In this document: one piece after another, positions 1 to 8,611 of the stretch
Numbering within the stretch: the stretch's first letter is position 1
How the letters are laid out: each line of letters opens with the position of its first letter
NCBI GenBank assembly: GCA_018240285.1
Contig: JAFEGA010000005.1
Location: forward strand, 62,001-126,000
Source: Pseudomonadota bacterium
GTDB lineage: Bacteria > Pseudomonadota > Gammaproteobacteria > Burkholderiales > Nitrosomonadaceae
Length of the DNA stretch: 64,000 bases
Direction of reading: 5' to 3'
Made by a program: the position numbers and the translations under genes
Notes under the pieces: generated by a model
Seen by the model: only the letters and a program-made list of their open reading frames with translations
Databases searched by the model: none
Told to the model about the DNA's origin: nothing

Positions 1-58
1 ACAAACGGCGGAACACCCTATCGGGCTTCCGCCTTACGGATTGAACGACCAGTTAAGC
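1..58 (-). other. Partial attC-like integron recombination site
   Basis: Read on the minus strand this stretch has the layout of an integron attC site. It begins with a 7-base core GCTTAAC (positions 52-58), which fits the R'' consensus RYYYAAC, followed by a TTCAATCCG-type L'' segment. A central imperfect palindrome has arms GGCGGAA (7-13) and TTCCGCC (27-33). The matching L' and R' half lies beyond the left edge, so the site is incomplete here. It lies about 65 bases after the stop of the minus-strand gene at 124-813, where a cassette's attC is expected. The consensus match is seen; recombination activity is inferred. Confidence 0.55.
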
Positions 59-123
59 TGGGGAGCGGAGACACGGCCTTGCATTCCTATTTGCACCTTG
101 GCTTTGGACATCTGGTAGGACAA

Positions 124-813
124 CTACTCCAATTTAGAAAGCATGTAATCTACAGATAGTAAGCCATGCGCTCTACACAAAAGAAAGTAGACCCTGAGCC
201 CTTGGCAATACTCTTTTAAGGAAGTCGCTTCGAAGTGCAGTCTATTGATGCCTCCGTCTTGAAGTTCAAACTTAACAGAAGGTGGGGTCATGCAGATTGC
301 GGCACGAAAGGACGTCGAAGGCGCATCTTCCTTGCTGATCCAGTCTATCTCCCATTGATGGGCAAGAATGAATATGTGGCCTTCGAGTGTATGGATGAAG
401 CCGCTCGCAATGTCGTAATACGCCTCTAATTCGTTTGTGTTTGGTTCAGCATATTCGTGCTCAACACGATTTCTGATTTTGTTAATCTTGGCTAATGATC
501 TGGATGAAATGATGCCAGCTTCACTTGCGAACTCCAGCTTACTAGGTAGGTTGGTTGCAATTTTTGACGCACCAAGAATTCCCAGCAGCGTGTCGAGTTG
601 GCATTCGACTGCTCTCTTGAGGTGGGATATGCAATTTATTTTTGCTGCCACCCCAGATTTTTCGAGTTCCAATTCAGCGAACTCAAGATAATCAAACGGC
701 ATCAGATCGAAATCAGGAAAGCTCAAGTTTTCTCCTGAAGCCGATGAGAACTCAAGGTGTTTGAAGTTCTTCTTCAGGAAGGTGACTAGCTCGGAGTACT
801 TGATGCTCGTCAT
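124..813 (-). CDS. HEPN-like protein, probable integron cassette gene
   Basis: A 229-residue protein of no recognised named family. Residues 114-119 read RNRVEH, which fits the R-N-x3-H signature of HEPN-fold proteins. In that superfamily the Arg and His are catalytic in many RNases of toxin-antitoxin, abortive-infection and CRISPR systems. The flanking sequence is predicted helical, as HEPN domains are. No signal peptide or membrane segment is visible. The gene starts 6 bases after a GTTAGGC core and is followed by an attC-like site, the arrangement of a promoterless integron cassette. No antitoxin gene is adjacent within the window. A HEPN domain is likely from the motif alone; RNase or defence activity is inference. 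Confidence 0.6.
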   Translation of the reverse strand: MTSIKYSELVTFLKKNFKHLEFSSASGENLSFPDFDLMPFDYLEFAELELEKSGVAAKINCISHLKRAVECQLDTLLGILGASKIATNLPSKLEFASEAGIISSRSLAKINKIRNRVEHEYAEPNTNELEAYYDIASGFIHTLEGHIFILAHQWEIDWISKEDAPSTSFRAAICMTPPSVKFELQDGGINRLHFEATSLKEYCQGLRVYFLLCRAHGLLSVDYMLSKLE

Positions 814-819
814 GTTGTG

Positions 820-826
820 GCCTAAC
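820..826 (-). other. Integron recombination core GTTAGGC (cassette junction)
   Basis: On the minus strand the heptamer GTTAGGC matches the GTTRRRY core at which integron integrases join cassettes to attI. It is immediately upstream of the start codon of the HEPN-like cassette gene and between that gene and the divergent integrase remnant. That is where the attI-cassette junction should be. The roughly 135 AT-rich bases from 827 to 962 would then hold attI and the cassette promoter; no promoter there is clear enough to assign. Confidence 0.5.
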
Positions 827-962
827 GTAATATATAAGACTTTTGTCCAATAACCCTGTAGATGATGCCGTATAATTGCAGTTCTGTTGGATTATCATCA
901 TGTATTTTATATTAATTGGTAAATCAAATAAGACAAATCAAATGTGATAAGTCAATATAGCA

Positions 963-1211
963 ACCCCACCAGCTAAAAAATTGCCCGATCGAGTTCATGA
1001 GAAAATAAGATACAAGCACTATAGTTTAAGCACAGAAGAAACTGATATCTCATGGATTAAACACTATATTTTTTCATGGCAAGCAACATCCGGCTGAGAT
1101 GGGTGTAATTGAGATGGAGCGGTTTTTGTCTCATCTGGCCAATGAACATCATGTTTCATAGGTATCCAGTATTAAGGTATAAATTAAAGCATCAAGTTTT
1201 TGTGTATCAAC
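963..1211 (+). pseudogene. Decayed integron integrase (N-terminal fragment)
   Basis: Translation gives the N-terminal SAM-like core-binding region of IntI-type tyrosine recombinases. The frame starting at 963 includes KIRYKHYSLSTEE and SWIKHYIF. After a +1 shift in the run of T at about 1067-1073 it continues FFHGKQHPAEMGVIEMERF and SHLANEHHVS, then hits TAG at 1159. Degenerate similarity (LKHQVFVYQ in a third frame) continues to about 1210, where a MITE-like repeat begins. The catalytic C-terminal domain is absent. The fragment points away from the cassette gene at 124-813, the normal divergent arrangement of intI and its array. It is clearly non-functional. Confidence 0.7.
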
Positions 1212-1362
1212 TTAAGGAAACGCTGAGCAATTCGACGAACGCGATGAAGGGTGAGGCGCACGGAACGCAGTGATCGAGACATATCAATCAGATAGGCGAG
1301 GGAGCGAGTGCCGCGCAACGAGGCAATTCGCTCGTGTAGTCAATTAATCAGCGTTTTCTTAA
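1212..1362 (-). repeat. MITE-like repeat, family B, copy 1
   Basis: A 151-bp non-coding element with terminal inverted repeats: TTAAGGAAACGCTGA at the left and its near complement TCAGCGTTTTCTTAA at the right. The reverse complement closely matches 60300-60450 along its whole length, so the two copies are in opposite orientation. It follows directly on the integrase remnant, so its insertion may have removed the 3' part of that gene. It carries no reading frame of note. The remaining 100 bases up to hrpA show no clear feature. Confidence 0.7.
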
Positions 1363-1461
1363 GGGCTCATCACATATTTTGAATCAGCGTTGTAAAGTTA
1401 TTGCGAGTTTTTCAGATCATTTGTAAAAATCGATTGCCATTGATCTGACACCGATATTTCC

Positions 1462-4400
1462 ATGAAAAAACTCCCCCCCGAAGTCATCACTAAGCGGCTT
1501 GCCCATCTTCCCCGTCCAACGTATGCGGAAGATTTGCCAGTCAATGTTCGCCGCGAGGAGATCAAGCAGGCCATCGAGAATCATCAGGTGGTAATTATTT
1601 GCGGCGAAACCGGGTCGGGAAAAACCACGCAAATTCCGAAAATCTGTCTGGAGCTTCAGCGCGGGGTGCATGGTTTGATCGGACATACGCAGCCGCGGCG
1701 GATTGCGGCGCGGACGGTGGCGGGGCGGATTGCGGCGGAGTTGAATAGTCCGCTGGGGCAGGCGGTGGGTTACAAGGTGCGATTCACCGATAAGATCGGC
1801 GCGGACAGTTACATCAAATTGATGACCGATGGCATTCTGCTGGCCGAGACGCAGGGCGATCCGCTGTTGCAGGCTTACGATACGCTGATCATCGACGAAG
1901 CGCACGAGCGCAGTCTGAATATTGATTTCTTGCTCGGTTACCTCAAGCAATTGCTGCCCAAGCGACCGGATCTGAAGCTGATCGTGACCTCGGCAACCAT
2001 CGATGCGCAGCGCTTTTCCAGGCATTTCAACGATGCGCCGGTGATCGAGGTCAGCGGGCGGTTGTATCCAGTGGAGATTCATTATCGTCCGCTGCTGGCC
2101 GATGAGGACGGCGATAGCGACGGCGACGTGCAGCAGGCCATCGTCAAAGCGGTTGAGGAACTGCATGCGGTGGGTTCCGGCGATATTCTGGTGTTTCTGC
2201 CGGGCGAGCGTGAGATCCGCGAGACTGCCGAGACCTTGCGCAAGCATTCATTTCACCGGCTTCACGCCGCTATCGAAATCCTGCCGCTGTTCGCCCGGTT
2301 GTCGGTAGCCGAGCAGGAGCGGGTGTTTCAGCCGGGCGGCGCGCGCCGCATCGTGCTGGCGACCAACGTCGCGGAAACGTCGCTGACTGTGCCTGGGATT
2401 CATTATGTGATCGATACCGGACTGGCGCGCATCAACCGCTACAGCTACCGCAACAAGGTCGAGCAATTGCTGGTGGAAAAAATCTCGCAAGCCTCGGCCA
2501 ATCAACGCGCCGGGCGTTGCGGCCGGGTGGCGAACGGGGTGTGTATCCGTCTGTATTCCGAGCAGGATTTTCAGGGGCGAGCGGAATTCACCGATCCGGA
2601 AATTCTGCGCTCGTCGCTGGCTTCCGTGATTCTGCGTATGAAGTCGCTGAAGATCGGCGATGTTGAGGATTTTCCGTTTCTCGAGCCGCCGTCGCCGCGC
2701 ATGATCGCCGATGGCTATCAATTGCTGGCGGAACTTGGTGCCGTCGACGATAGCCGCAATCTGACCGCCATCGGCTGGCGCTTGGCGAAGTTTCCGCTCG
2801 ATCCCAAAATCGCCCGCATGATTCTGGCGGCGAAACAGGAAAATTGCCTGCACGAAATTTTGATCATTGCGTCGGCATTGAGCGTGCAAGATCCGCGCGA
2901 CCGGCCGTTCGAACACCAAGCCGCCGCGGATGAGGCGCACCGGCGTTTTCAGGATGAGTGTTCGGATTTTTTGGCGTATTTGAAACTATGGGATTTCTAC
3001 GATGAACTGCTGAAACATAAAAAATCCGGCAAGAAGCTGATGGCGCATTGCCGCGAGCATTTTCTGTCGTACCGGCGGTTGCGCGAGTGGCGCGAGATTC
3101 ACGGACAATTGCATACGCTGATGGCGGAACTCGGCTTCAAGCCGAACGAAGTTCCGGCGGGTTACGATGAGATTCACCGCGCGTTGCTGCCCGGTTTGCT
3201 CGGCAATATCGGCTTCAAAACCGAGAAAGAGGGGGAATACCTGGGTGCACGCGGCATCAAATTCGCCATTTTTCCCGGCTCAGTATTGAAAAAAGGCAAA
3301 GCCAAGTGGGTGGTGGCGGCGGAATTGGTCGAAACCGCCAAGCTGTACGCGCGCTGCGCGGCGAAAATCGATCCGGCGTGGCTGGAGCGGATCGCCGGGA
3401 ATTTGTGCAAGCGGCACTACTTCGATCCGCACTGGGAAAAGAAACGCGCGCAGGTGGTCGCGTTTGAACAGGTCACGCTGTATGGCTTAATCATCGTGTC
3501 GAAACGGCCGGTTAATTACGGGCCGATCCATCCCAAAGAAGCACGCGAGATTTTTATCCGCTCCGCATTGGCTGCCGGAGAATACGTCACGCAAGCGCCG
3601 TTCTTTCAGCACAATCAAGCATTGATCCAGGAAATCGAGGAGCTAGAACACAAAACGCGGCGGCAAGATGTGCTGGTCGACGAGCAGGAAATTTTTGCGT
3701 TCTTCGACGCGATCATTCCGCAGGACATCACCAACGGCGCCGCATTTGAAAAATGGCGCAAGCAAGCGGAACAGCAGAATCCGCGCTTGCTGTATTTGCA
3801 GCGCGAGTTGCTGATGCGCCACGAAGCCGGACACGTCACCGAAGTGCAATTCCCGGAACAGATGACGTTGCCGGATGGAAGTGAATTGGCGCTTGTGTAT
3901 CGTTTTGAGCCCGGCCATCCGCTCGACGGTGTGACGGTGACCGTGCCGTTGCCGCTGCTCAACCGGCTGGAAGCCAGACAACTGGATTATCTGGTGCCGG
4001 GATTGATCCGCGAAAAGATTACCTGGTATTTGAAAGCGCTGCCGAAACAAATCCGCCGCATGCTGGTGCCTTTGCCCGAAACGGTAACGGCGTTTTTGGT
4101 GAGCTATTCGAATGCCCTGCATCCGTTACCATTGGCCGATGCACTGGCGCAATTCATTCTCAAAAAAACGACGCTGACTGTTCCGCCAGATACTTGGCAA
4201 ACCGGTGAGATACCGTTGCATTTGCTGATGAACATCCGCGTGGTCGACGATAGCGGGGAAGAGCTGGCGATGAGCCGCGATTTAGCCGGATTGCAGCGGC
4301 AGCTCGGCCAGGCCGCGCAGCAATCGTTTGTGAAGCGTGGTTCGGCCAATGAGAAAATTGCCATTGAGCGTGATCAGATCATGTGCTGGGATTTTGGTGA

Positions 4401-5223
4401 TTTGCCGGTGGAAGTTGCTTTCATGCGCAACGGCCAGTCATTGACCGGTTATCCGGCGCTGATCGACCAAACCGAAAGTGTCGCAATCCGTCTGTTCGAT
4501 ACCCGCGAAGCGGCGGATCGTGCGATGCGCTTGGGTGTGCGGAGGTTGCTGTGCTTGATGCTGAAAGATCAAATTAAGCAACTGGACAAGAATCTACCCG
4601 GATTGAAACAAGCCAGTATGCAACTGGCGAGCCGCATGAGTCCGGGCGATTTGAAGCAAGACATGCTGGATACGATTCTTGACCGCGCATTGTTGCATGA
4701 CGATCCGCTGCCGCGTTCAGAGACCGAATTTGCCGCGCAGTGTCAGCGCGCCAGAAGCCGCTTGCCGGAAGTATCTTCAACTTTAGCGAAATTGCTGCAA
4801 CAGATCGGCGCCGATTATCAAACGCTGATTACGCGCTTAGCGGCGGTGCGCAGCGAGCGGGTGAAAGCGGAGCTGATTGAGCAGCTCGATCATTTTCTGT
4901 ATTCCGGTTTTCTCGGCAATACCGGATGGCAGCGTTTGCCACAATTGCCGCGCTATTTGAAAGGCATGACGTTGCGGCTGGAAAAACTGGCGGCGAATCC
5001 GGAGCGCGATCAGCGCAATAGCGCTGAAGTGACGCCATTCTGGCAGCAATACTTGCAGCGACTGGAAAAACACCGGAAGGCCGGTTTGCATGACGAGAAT
5101 TTGGAAGAATTCCGTTGGCAAATCGAGGAATTGCGCATCTCATTGTTTGCGCAGGAATTGAAAACACCGTTTCCGGTGTCTGCTAAGCGATTGCAGAAAT
5201 TGTGGGAAAGTGTGCGCTTGTAG
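1462..5223 (+). CDS. hrpA: ATP-dependent RNA helicase HrpA (DEAH box)
   Basis: A 1253-residue DEAH-box helicase, close to the usual length of about 1300 for HrpA. The core shows motif I GETGSGKTTQ (residues 48-57), DEAH (145-148), SAT (177-179) and motif VI QRAGRCGR. The helicase-associated winged-helix/ratchet domains and the long HrpA-specific C-terminal half (DUF3418 type) follow. HrpA acts on RNA in the cytoplasm and in E. coli has been linked to mRNA processing and rescue of stalled ribosomes. It is monocistronic here, with a repeat element starting at its stop codon. ATG 1462 gives the canonical N terminus. Confidence 0.96.
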   Translation: MKKLPPEVITKRLAHLPRPTYAEDLPVNVRREEIKQAIENHQVVIICGETGSGKTTQIPKICLELQRGVHGLIGHTQPRRIAARTVAGRIAAELNSPLGQAVGYKVRFTDKIGADSYIKLMTDGILLAETQGDPLLQAYDTLIIDEAHERSLNIDFLLGYLKQLLPKRPDLKLIVTSATIDAQRFSRHFNDAPVIEVSGRLYPVEIHYRPLLADEDGDSDGDVQQAIVKAVEELHAVGSGDILVFLPGEREIRETAETLRKHSFHRLHAAIEILPLFARLSVAEQERVFQPGGARRIVLATNVAETSLTVPGIHYVIDTGLARINRYSYRNKVEQLLVEKISQASANQRAGRCGRVANGVCIRLYSEQDFQGRAEFTDPEILRSSLASVILRMKSLKIGDVEDFPFLEPPSPRMIADGYQLLAELGAVDDSRNLTAIGWRLAKFPLDPKIARMILAAKQENCLHEILIIASALSVQDPRDRPFEHQAAADEAHRRFQDECSDFLAYLKLWDFYDELLKHKKSGKKLMAHCREHFLSYRRLREWREIHGQLHTLMAELGFKPNEVPAGYDEIHRALLPGLLGNIGFKTEKEGEYLGARGIKFAIFPGSVLKKGKAKWVVAAELVETAKLYARCAAKIDPAWLERIAGNLCKRHYFDPHWEKKRAQVVAFEQVTLYGLIIVSKRPVNYGPIHPKEAREIFIRSALAAGEYVTQAPFFQHNQALIQEIEELEHKTRRQDVLVDEQEIFAFFDAIIPQDITNGAAFEKWRKQAEQQNPRLLYLQRELLMRHEAGHVTEVQFPEQMTLPDGSELALVYRFEPGHPLDGVTVTVPLPLLNRLEARQLDYLVPGLIREKITWYLKALPKQIRRMLVPLPETVTAFLVSYSNALHPLPLADALAQFILKKTTLTVPPDTWQTGEIPLHLLMNIRVVDDSGEELAMSRDLAGLQRQLGQAAQQSFVKRGSANEKIAIERDQIMCWDFGDLPVEVAFMRNGQSLTGYPALIDQTESVAIRLFDTREAADRAMRLGVRRLLCLMLKDQIKQLDKNLPGLKQASMQLASRMSPGDLKQDMLDTILDRALLHDDPLPRSETEFAAQCQRARSRLPEVSSTLAKLLQQIGADYQTLITRLAAVRSERVKAELIEQLDHFLYSGFLGNTGWQRLPQLPRYLKGMTLRLEKLAANPERDQRNSAEVTPFWQQYLQRLEKHRKAGLHDENLEEFRWQIEELRISLFAQELKTPFPVSAKRLQKLWESVRL

Positions 5224-5366
5224 TTAAGGAAATCTTGAGAAAGGCAACGAGCGGCGGTCAGGCAAGGCGGAATCAGGCGAGAAAGCGCAGCTTACGAGCA
5301 GTCAATGAGCAATCTGATTACAACGCGGCATGGCCGAGCGCGGTAGTTTTTTTACCGCTTCCTTAC
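5224..5366 (+). repeat. MITE-like repeat, family A, copy 1
   Basis: A 143-bp element starting TTAAGGAAATCTTGAGAAAG and ending in CTTCCTTAC, the imperfect inverted complement of its start. Internally it carries the family A sequence (GGTCAGGCAAGGCGGAATCAGG, then a degenerate inner inverted arm). It begins right after the hrpA stop codon and fills the gap between hrpA and the convergent CNP1-like gene. Other copies are at 8612-8762, 47031-47178, 53141-53291 and 63095-63182. Confidence 0.7.
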
Positions 5367-5422
5367 GATTGAAAACTGGCGCGGATTCTTGCAATAGCCG
5401 GTTGAATGGTGCCGGTAACTTG

Positions 5423-5941
5423 TTATCGTATGATGCTGCGGTGCATGCCTGCTTTTAAGGCCTGAACAGCCTCTTCGGTAGTGCTGACGATTTGCTGATG
5501 AGGACAGAAAATATTTTTGGCCAGTTCACGTTGTGCATAGAATTGCCGCACCAAATCAAGTTTCTGCCATTCCGATACGCGCGGTTGCGCCCAGGTTTTG
5601 TCATCGCGCCCGAGCGCATAGAGTTTCCTCTCGCTGGTGGCACAGCGTAGGCCTTCATAACTGACATTCATCGCGTTCGACGATGATTTTATGACCAGGG
5701 TAAAGCGGATAACGCCGTCTTGACCGATTTTGATGGAGGTGGTGTCGACCAAATATTGATTGCTGGTTACCGCGCCGGCGTCAAATGCCATCAAGTTCTT
5801 CGCCTCCGGATAAGTGGGAAGATGTGTCATTTGTTCGACCCAGGGTTTGTCGCTTTCAAATTCATCCTTGAATGGCGGTTTGGCACAGGCAAGCAGGAGC
5901 GATGCGCTGATCAAGGGAATCAATAAGCGTTGCAGCTTCAT
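5423..5941 (-). CDS. CNP1-like family lipoprotein
   Basis: A 172-residue exported protein. The N terminus has basic residues, a hydrophobic stretch and the lipobox LLAC, with the lipid-bearing cysteine at residue 19, so it should be a membrane-anchored periplasmic lipoprotein. The mature part resembles the CNP1-like family, named for a cryptic neisserial protein of unknown function. Its ATG overlaps the DUF3501 stop as ATGA, indicating translational coupling. It is the last gene of the rubrerythrin/Fe-S/DUF3501 run. Family assignment is by pattern recognition; the role is unknown. Confidence 0.75.
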   Translation of the reverse strand: MKLQRLLIPLISASLLLACAKPPFKDEFESDKPWVEQMTHLPTYPEAKNLMAFDAGAVTSNQYLVDTTSIKIGQDGVIRFTLVIKSSSNAMNVSYEGLRCATSERKLYALGRDDKTWAQPRVSEWQKLDLVRQFYAQRELAKNIFCPHQQIVSTTEEAVQALKAGMHRSIIR

Positions 5942-6531
5942 GCTGGAGCCAAATCGTTCAGCAACGAAGCGCGAATATCGGCAGCAACCTGATCGACGGT
6001 GGCCTGATAAGCCGGATGATCAACGCCCATACTCAATGCCGCGCCTTGACGCAATGCCTGAATCATTTCTGCTGTGAGTTCAAAACGCAGGAAATGCACC
6101 GATGAAGTTTTTTCGCTGTTTTCCCGCTCCAAATCTTCATCGGCGATGGCAAAAACCGGCGAATGACCGGCAATTTTGACCCAAACTTTGTCTTCGATGC
6201 CGACCAAAGTCGCCAGTTTTTTCGCACGCACAGCAGGATCGGGGTATTCGATCATCATCGTCGCCTTCCAATTGTGCCCGTCCGGAATCAGCGGGGTATA
6301 CGTTTCAAGTTCATGCACGATTTCCTCTTCCTGGAAAATACGCTCGACGTGCAACATTTCCTGAACCTGGTAGCGGATGGTCAAAGCATCCTCAAATATC
6401 AATGTGACATTCTCGCCGAGAGGAACTTTGCGCGTTTTTTTATGCGCCATGACTTGCGCGCGGAAGTCTTTGCGAATTTTGGCGTAAGCTTCCAGCGTTA
6501 ATAGGCTTTCACGGGTAAGCGGGGTTGTCAT
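5938..6531 (-). CDS. DUF3501 family protein
   Basis: A 197-residue soluble protein with no signal peptide or membrane segment. The sequence has the features of DUF3501: a start rich in TRESLLTLEAY, then IRYQVQEMLHVERIFQEEEI and an IPDGHNWKATMMIEYPD segment. It follows the CCG-domain Fe-S protein by 36 bases, and its stop overlaps the start of the CNP1-like lipoprotein. DUF3501 genes commonly travel with rubrerythrin and this Fe-S protein in proteobacteria, which suggests a shared redox or peroxide-related task. The biochemical function is unknown. Confidence 0.85.
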   Translation of the reverse strand: MTTPLTRESLLTLEAYAKIRKDFRAQVMAHKKTRKVPLGENVTLIFEDALTIRYQVQEMLHVERIFQEEEIVHELETYTPLIPDGHNWKATMMIEYPDPAVRAKKLATLVGIEDKVWVKIAGHSPVFAIADEDLERENSEKTSSVHFLRFELTAEMIQALRQGAALSMGVDHPAYQATVDQVAADIRASLLNDLAPA

Positions 6532-6567
6532 AAGTTTTTCACCGGATGAAATAGTTGTGCTAGCCGA

Positions 6568-7938
6568 TTAAACGGGGTTGATTTCAGGACTTTGAACGTT
6601 ATCCGTGCTATCCGTACCATAGGCCATGCGCAGCAGTGTCAGCGGATGCAATTTTTGTGCTTTGCTCTCGCCGATGCCTTGTTCGATATGGCGTGCAGCG
6701 ATAGCGCAATCGGAGCTGATGTAATCCGGATTCGAAGCGGCCATTTGCTTGAAGACCGGGCGGCCGATTTTCATCGAATCGGCAAAGTGCTCGCTTTTCA
6801 CGCCCCAAGTGCCGTCGTGGCCGGAGCAGCGTTCCACGGTATTAATCGTGGTGTCCGGTATCAATTGCAGAATGTCCCGGGTCTTCTTGCCGACATTCTG
6901 CACGCGCTGATGACAGGGGATATGGTAAGCCACATTGCCGAGCGGTTGTTTGAAATCGGTTTTGAGCAAATTATCCTGGTTTCTGAGCACCAGATATTCA
7001 AACGGGTCAAACATGGCGGCGGCAACGGACTGAATCGCTGCATCATCGGGAAACATCAGCGGCAGTTCCTGCTTGTACATCAGCGTGCAGGAAGGCACTG
7101 CGGACAGAATGGCGTAACCTTCTTGCGCCAGTTTCAATAAATGCGGGATATTTTCATTTTTCAGCTTCTCCACTGCTTCCAAATCGCCCAGTTCCAGTTT
7201 CGGCATGCCGCAACAGGCTTCTTTTTCCACCAAGCGGGTAGGAATTTCGTTGTGTTCCAGTATTTTCAGCAAATCGTGGCCGATGCCGGGTTCGTTGTAA
7301 TTGATATAACAGGTTGCATAAATGGCCACTTTGCCGGGCGTGCGTGCGCCATTCTTTACCGGGAAAGAATCATTGGGTTTTGCGTTTGGGCGGAATTTGT
7401 TTGCCGCGTATTCGGGCAGTTTGCGCTCGGCATGGATTCCCAGTGCGCTATCCATGATTTTACGGACAACTGGAGTATTGTTCATGGCATTGACGGTTTG
7501 CACGACCACGGGAATCGTCGCCAGTTTACCCATCAAATCCGTGCTGGAGAGCAGTTCGTCGCGGAAACCGGCGCCCTGATTTTTATATTTAACTGCTTTG
7601 GCGCGCAGCATCAAATGCGGAAAGTCGATATTCCATTCGTGCGGCGGCACATAAGGGCATTTGGTCATGAAACACATGTCGCACAGATAACAACGGTCGA
7701 TGACTTCCCAAAACTGTTGCTTATTGACGCCGTCCAGTTCGCCGGTCGCGCTGTCATCAATCAAATCGAACAAGCGCGGAAACGCTGTGCAAAGGTTTAC
7801 GCAGCGGCGGCAACCGTGGCAAATGTCGAAAACGCGTTCCATTTCCTGATTTAAACTGGTTTCGTTGTAAAAATCCGGATTCTTCCAGTCGATAGGATGA
7901 CGTTTTGGTGCTTCGAGACTGCCTTCACGAGTTGCCAT
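6568..7938 (-). CDS. GlpC/HdrD-like Fe-S protein with two CCG domains
   Basis: A 456-residue protein with two N-terminal 4Fe-4S motifs, C40-x2-C43-x2-C46-x3-C50 and C83-x2-C86-x2-C89-x4-C94. Two cysteine-rich CCG-type domains follow, marked by EACCGMPKLELGD and VERCSGHDGTWG. This is the architecture of heterodisulfide-reductase subunit D and of GlpC, the electron-transfer subunit of anaerobic glycerol-3-phosphate dehydrogenase. No glpA or glpB is nearby, so a glycerol-3-phosphate role is unlikely. Its neighbours are rubrerythrin upstream and DUF3501 downstream. A role passing electrons to a peroxide-reducing system is an inference from this context. Confidence 0.88.
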   Translation of the reverse strand: MATREGSLEAPKRHPIDWKNPDFYNETSLNQEMERVFDICHGCRRCVNLCTAFPRLFDLIDDSATGELDGVNKQQFWEVIDRCYLCDMCFMTKCPYVPPHEWNIDFPHLMLRAKAVKYKNQGAGFRDELLSSTDLMGKLATIPVVVQTVNAMNNTPVVRKIMDSALGIHAERKLPEYAANKFRPNAKPNDSFPVKNGARTPGKVAIYATCYINYNEPGIGHDLLKILEHNEIPTRLVEKEACCGMPKLELGDLEAVEKLKNENIPHLLKLAQEGYAILSAVPSCTLMYKQELPLMFPDDAAIQSVAAAMFDPFEYLVLRNQDNLLKTDFKQPLGNVAYHIPCHQRVQNVGKKTRDILQLIPDTTINTVERCSGHDGTWGVKSEHFADSMKIGRPVFKQMAASNPDYISSDCAIAARHIEQGIGESKAQKLHPLTLLRMAYGTDSTDNVQSPEINPV

Positions 7939-7976
7939 AGCGGAATATTTGCGTAGTGAAATTTTTAGAGCAGTTG

Positions 7977-8014
7977 CTGCGGAATTTAGCCTGACCGGCC
8001 TATAAATCCCGCAG
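7977..8014 (-). terminator. Imperfect hairpin between rubrerythrin and Fe-S genes
   Basis: A hairpin with outer arms CTGCGG/CCGCAG, a second ATTTA/TAAAT block and an inner GCC/GGC around a short loop. No T run follows on the minus strand. It may attenuate transcription between the rubrerythrin gene and the downstream Fe-S gene, or stabilise the rubrerythrin mRNA end. The structure is visible; the function is a guess. Confidence 0.35.
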
Positions 8015-8052
8015 TAACTTTGGAATCAGCGCAATGATCGCGCTGCAATGAA

Positions 8053-8475
8053 TTAATCCGCGAGACTATCCAGCGCGCGTTGGAAACGGTTGGCGTGCGA
8101 GCGTTCCGCTTTGGCCAGTGTTTCAAACCAATCGGCGATTTCGTCGAAACCTTCGTCACGCGCCGTTTTTGCCATGCCTGGGTACATATCGGTGTACTCG
8201 TGTGTTTCACCCGCGATGGCGGTTTTCAGGTTGTCGCGGGAAGAACCGAATGGCAAACCGGTTGCCGGGTCGCCACAGCTTTCCAGATATTCCAGATGGC
8301 CATGCGCATGACCGGTTTCACCTTCGGCGGTTGAACGGAATACCGCAGCTACGTCGTTTTGTCCTTCCACGTCGGCTTTTGCCGCGAAATATAAATAGCG
8401 GCGGTTGGCTTGCGATTCACCGGCAAAAGCGGCTTTCAGATTTCCTTCGGTTTTTGATCCTTTGAGTTCCATCAT
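8053..8475 (-). CDS. Rubrerythrin (diiron domain only)
   Basis: A 140-residue ferritin-like diiron protein. The paired iron-ligand motifs are visible: [13 protein letters not shown] and [11 protein letters not shown] in the first half, [15 protein letters not shown] and [11 protein letters not shown] in the second. There is no C-terminal rubredoxin domain, so this is the short form; the missing electron donor could be supplied by another Fe-S protein. Rubrerythrins reduce hydrogen peroxide in the cytoplasm. An AGGAGA ribosome binding site precedes tandem ATG codons (8475 and 8472). It is the first gene of the minus-strand run ending with the CNP1-like lipoprotein. Confidence 0.93.
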   Translation of the reverse strand: MMELKGSKTEGNLKAAFAGESQANRRYLYFAAKADVEGQNDVAAVFRSTAEGETGHAHGHLEYLESCGDPATGLPFGSSRDNLKTAIAGETHEYTDMYPGMAKTARDEGFDEIADWFETLAKAERSHANRFQRALDSLAD

Positions 8476-8611
8476 GCTCTCCTTTTTATTTAGATTGAGG
8501 GTTTTTATCGTTACTATAGATGAAAAAAATGTATTTTGTGTCGCACAAGATCGAGATCGGCTGAGAAACGGGGCATGGAGTGATGGTTGTGCATTTTGCC
8601 ATCGTTTCCTC

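Noticed and set aside
235..691. Plus-strand frames opposite the HEPN-like gene
   Set aside because: They are antisense shadows; the minus-strand frame has the HEPN motif and the cassette context.
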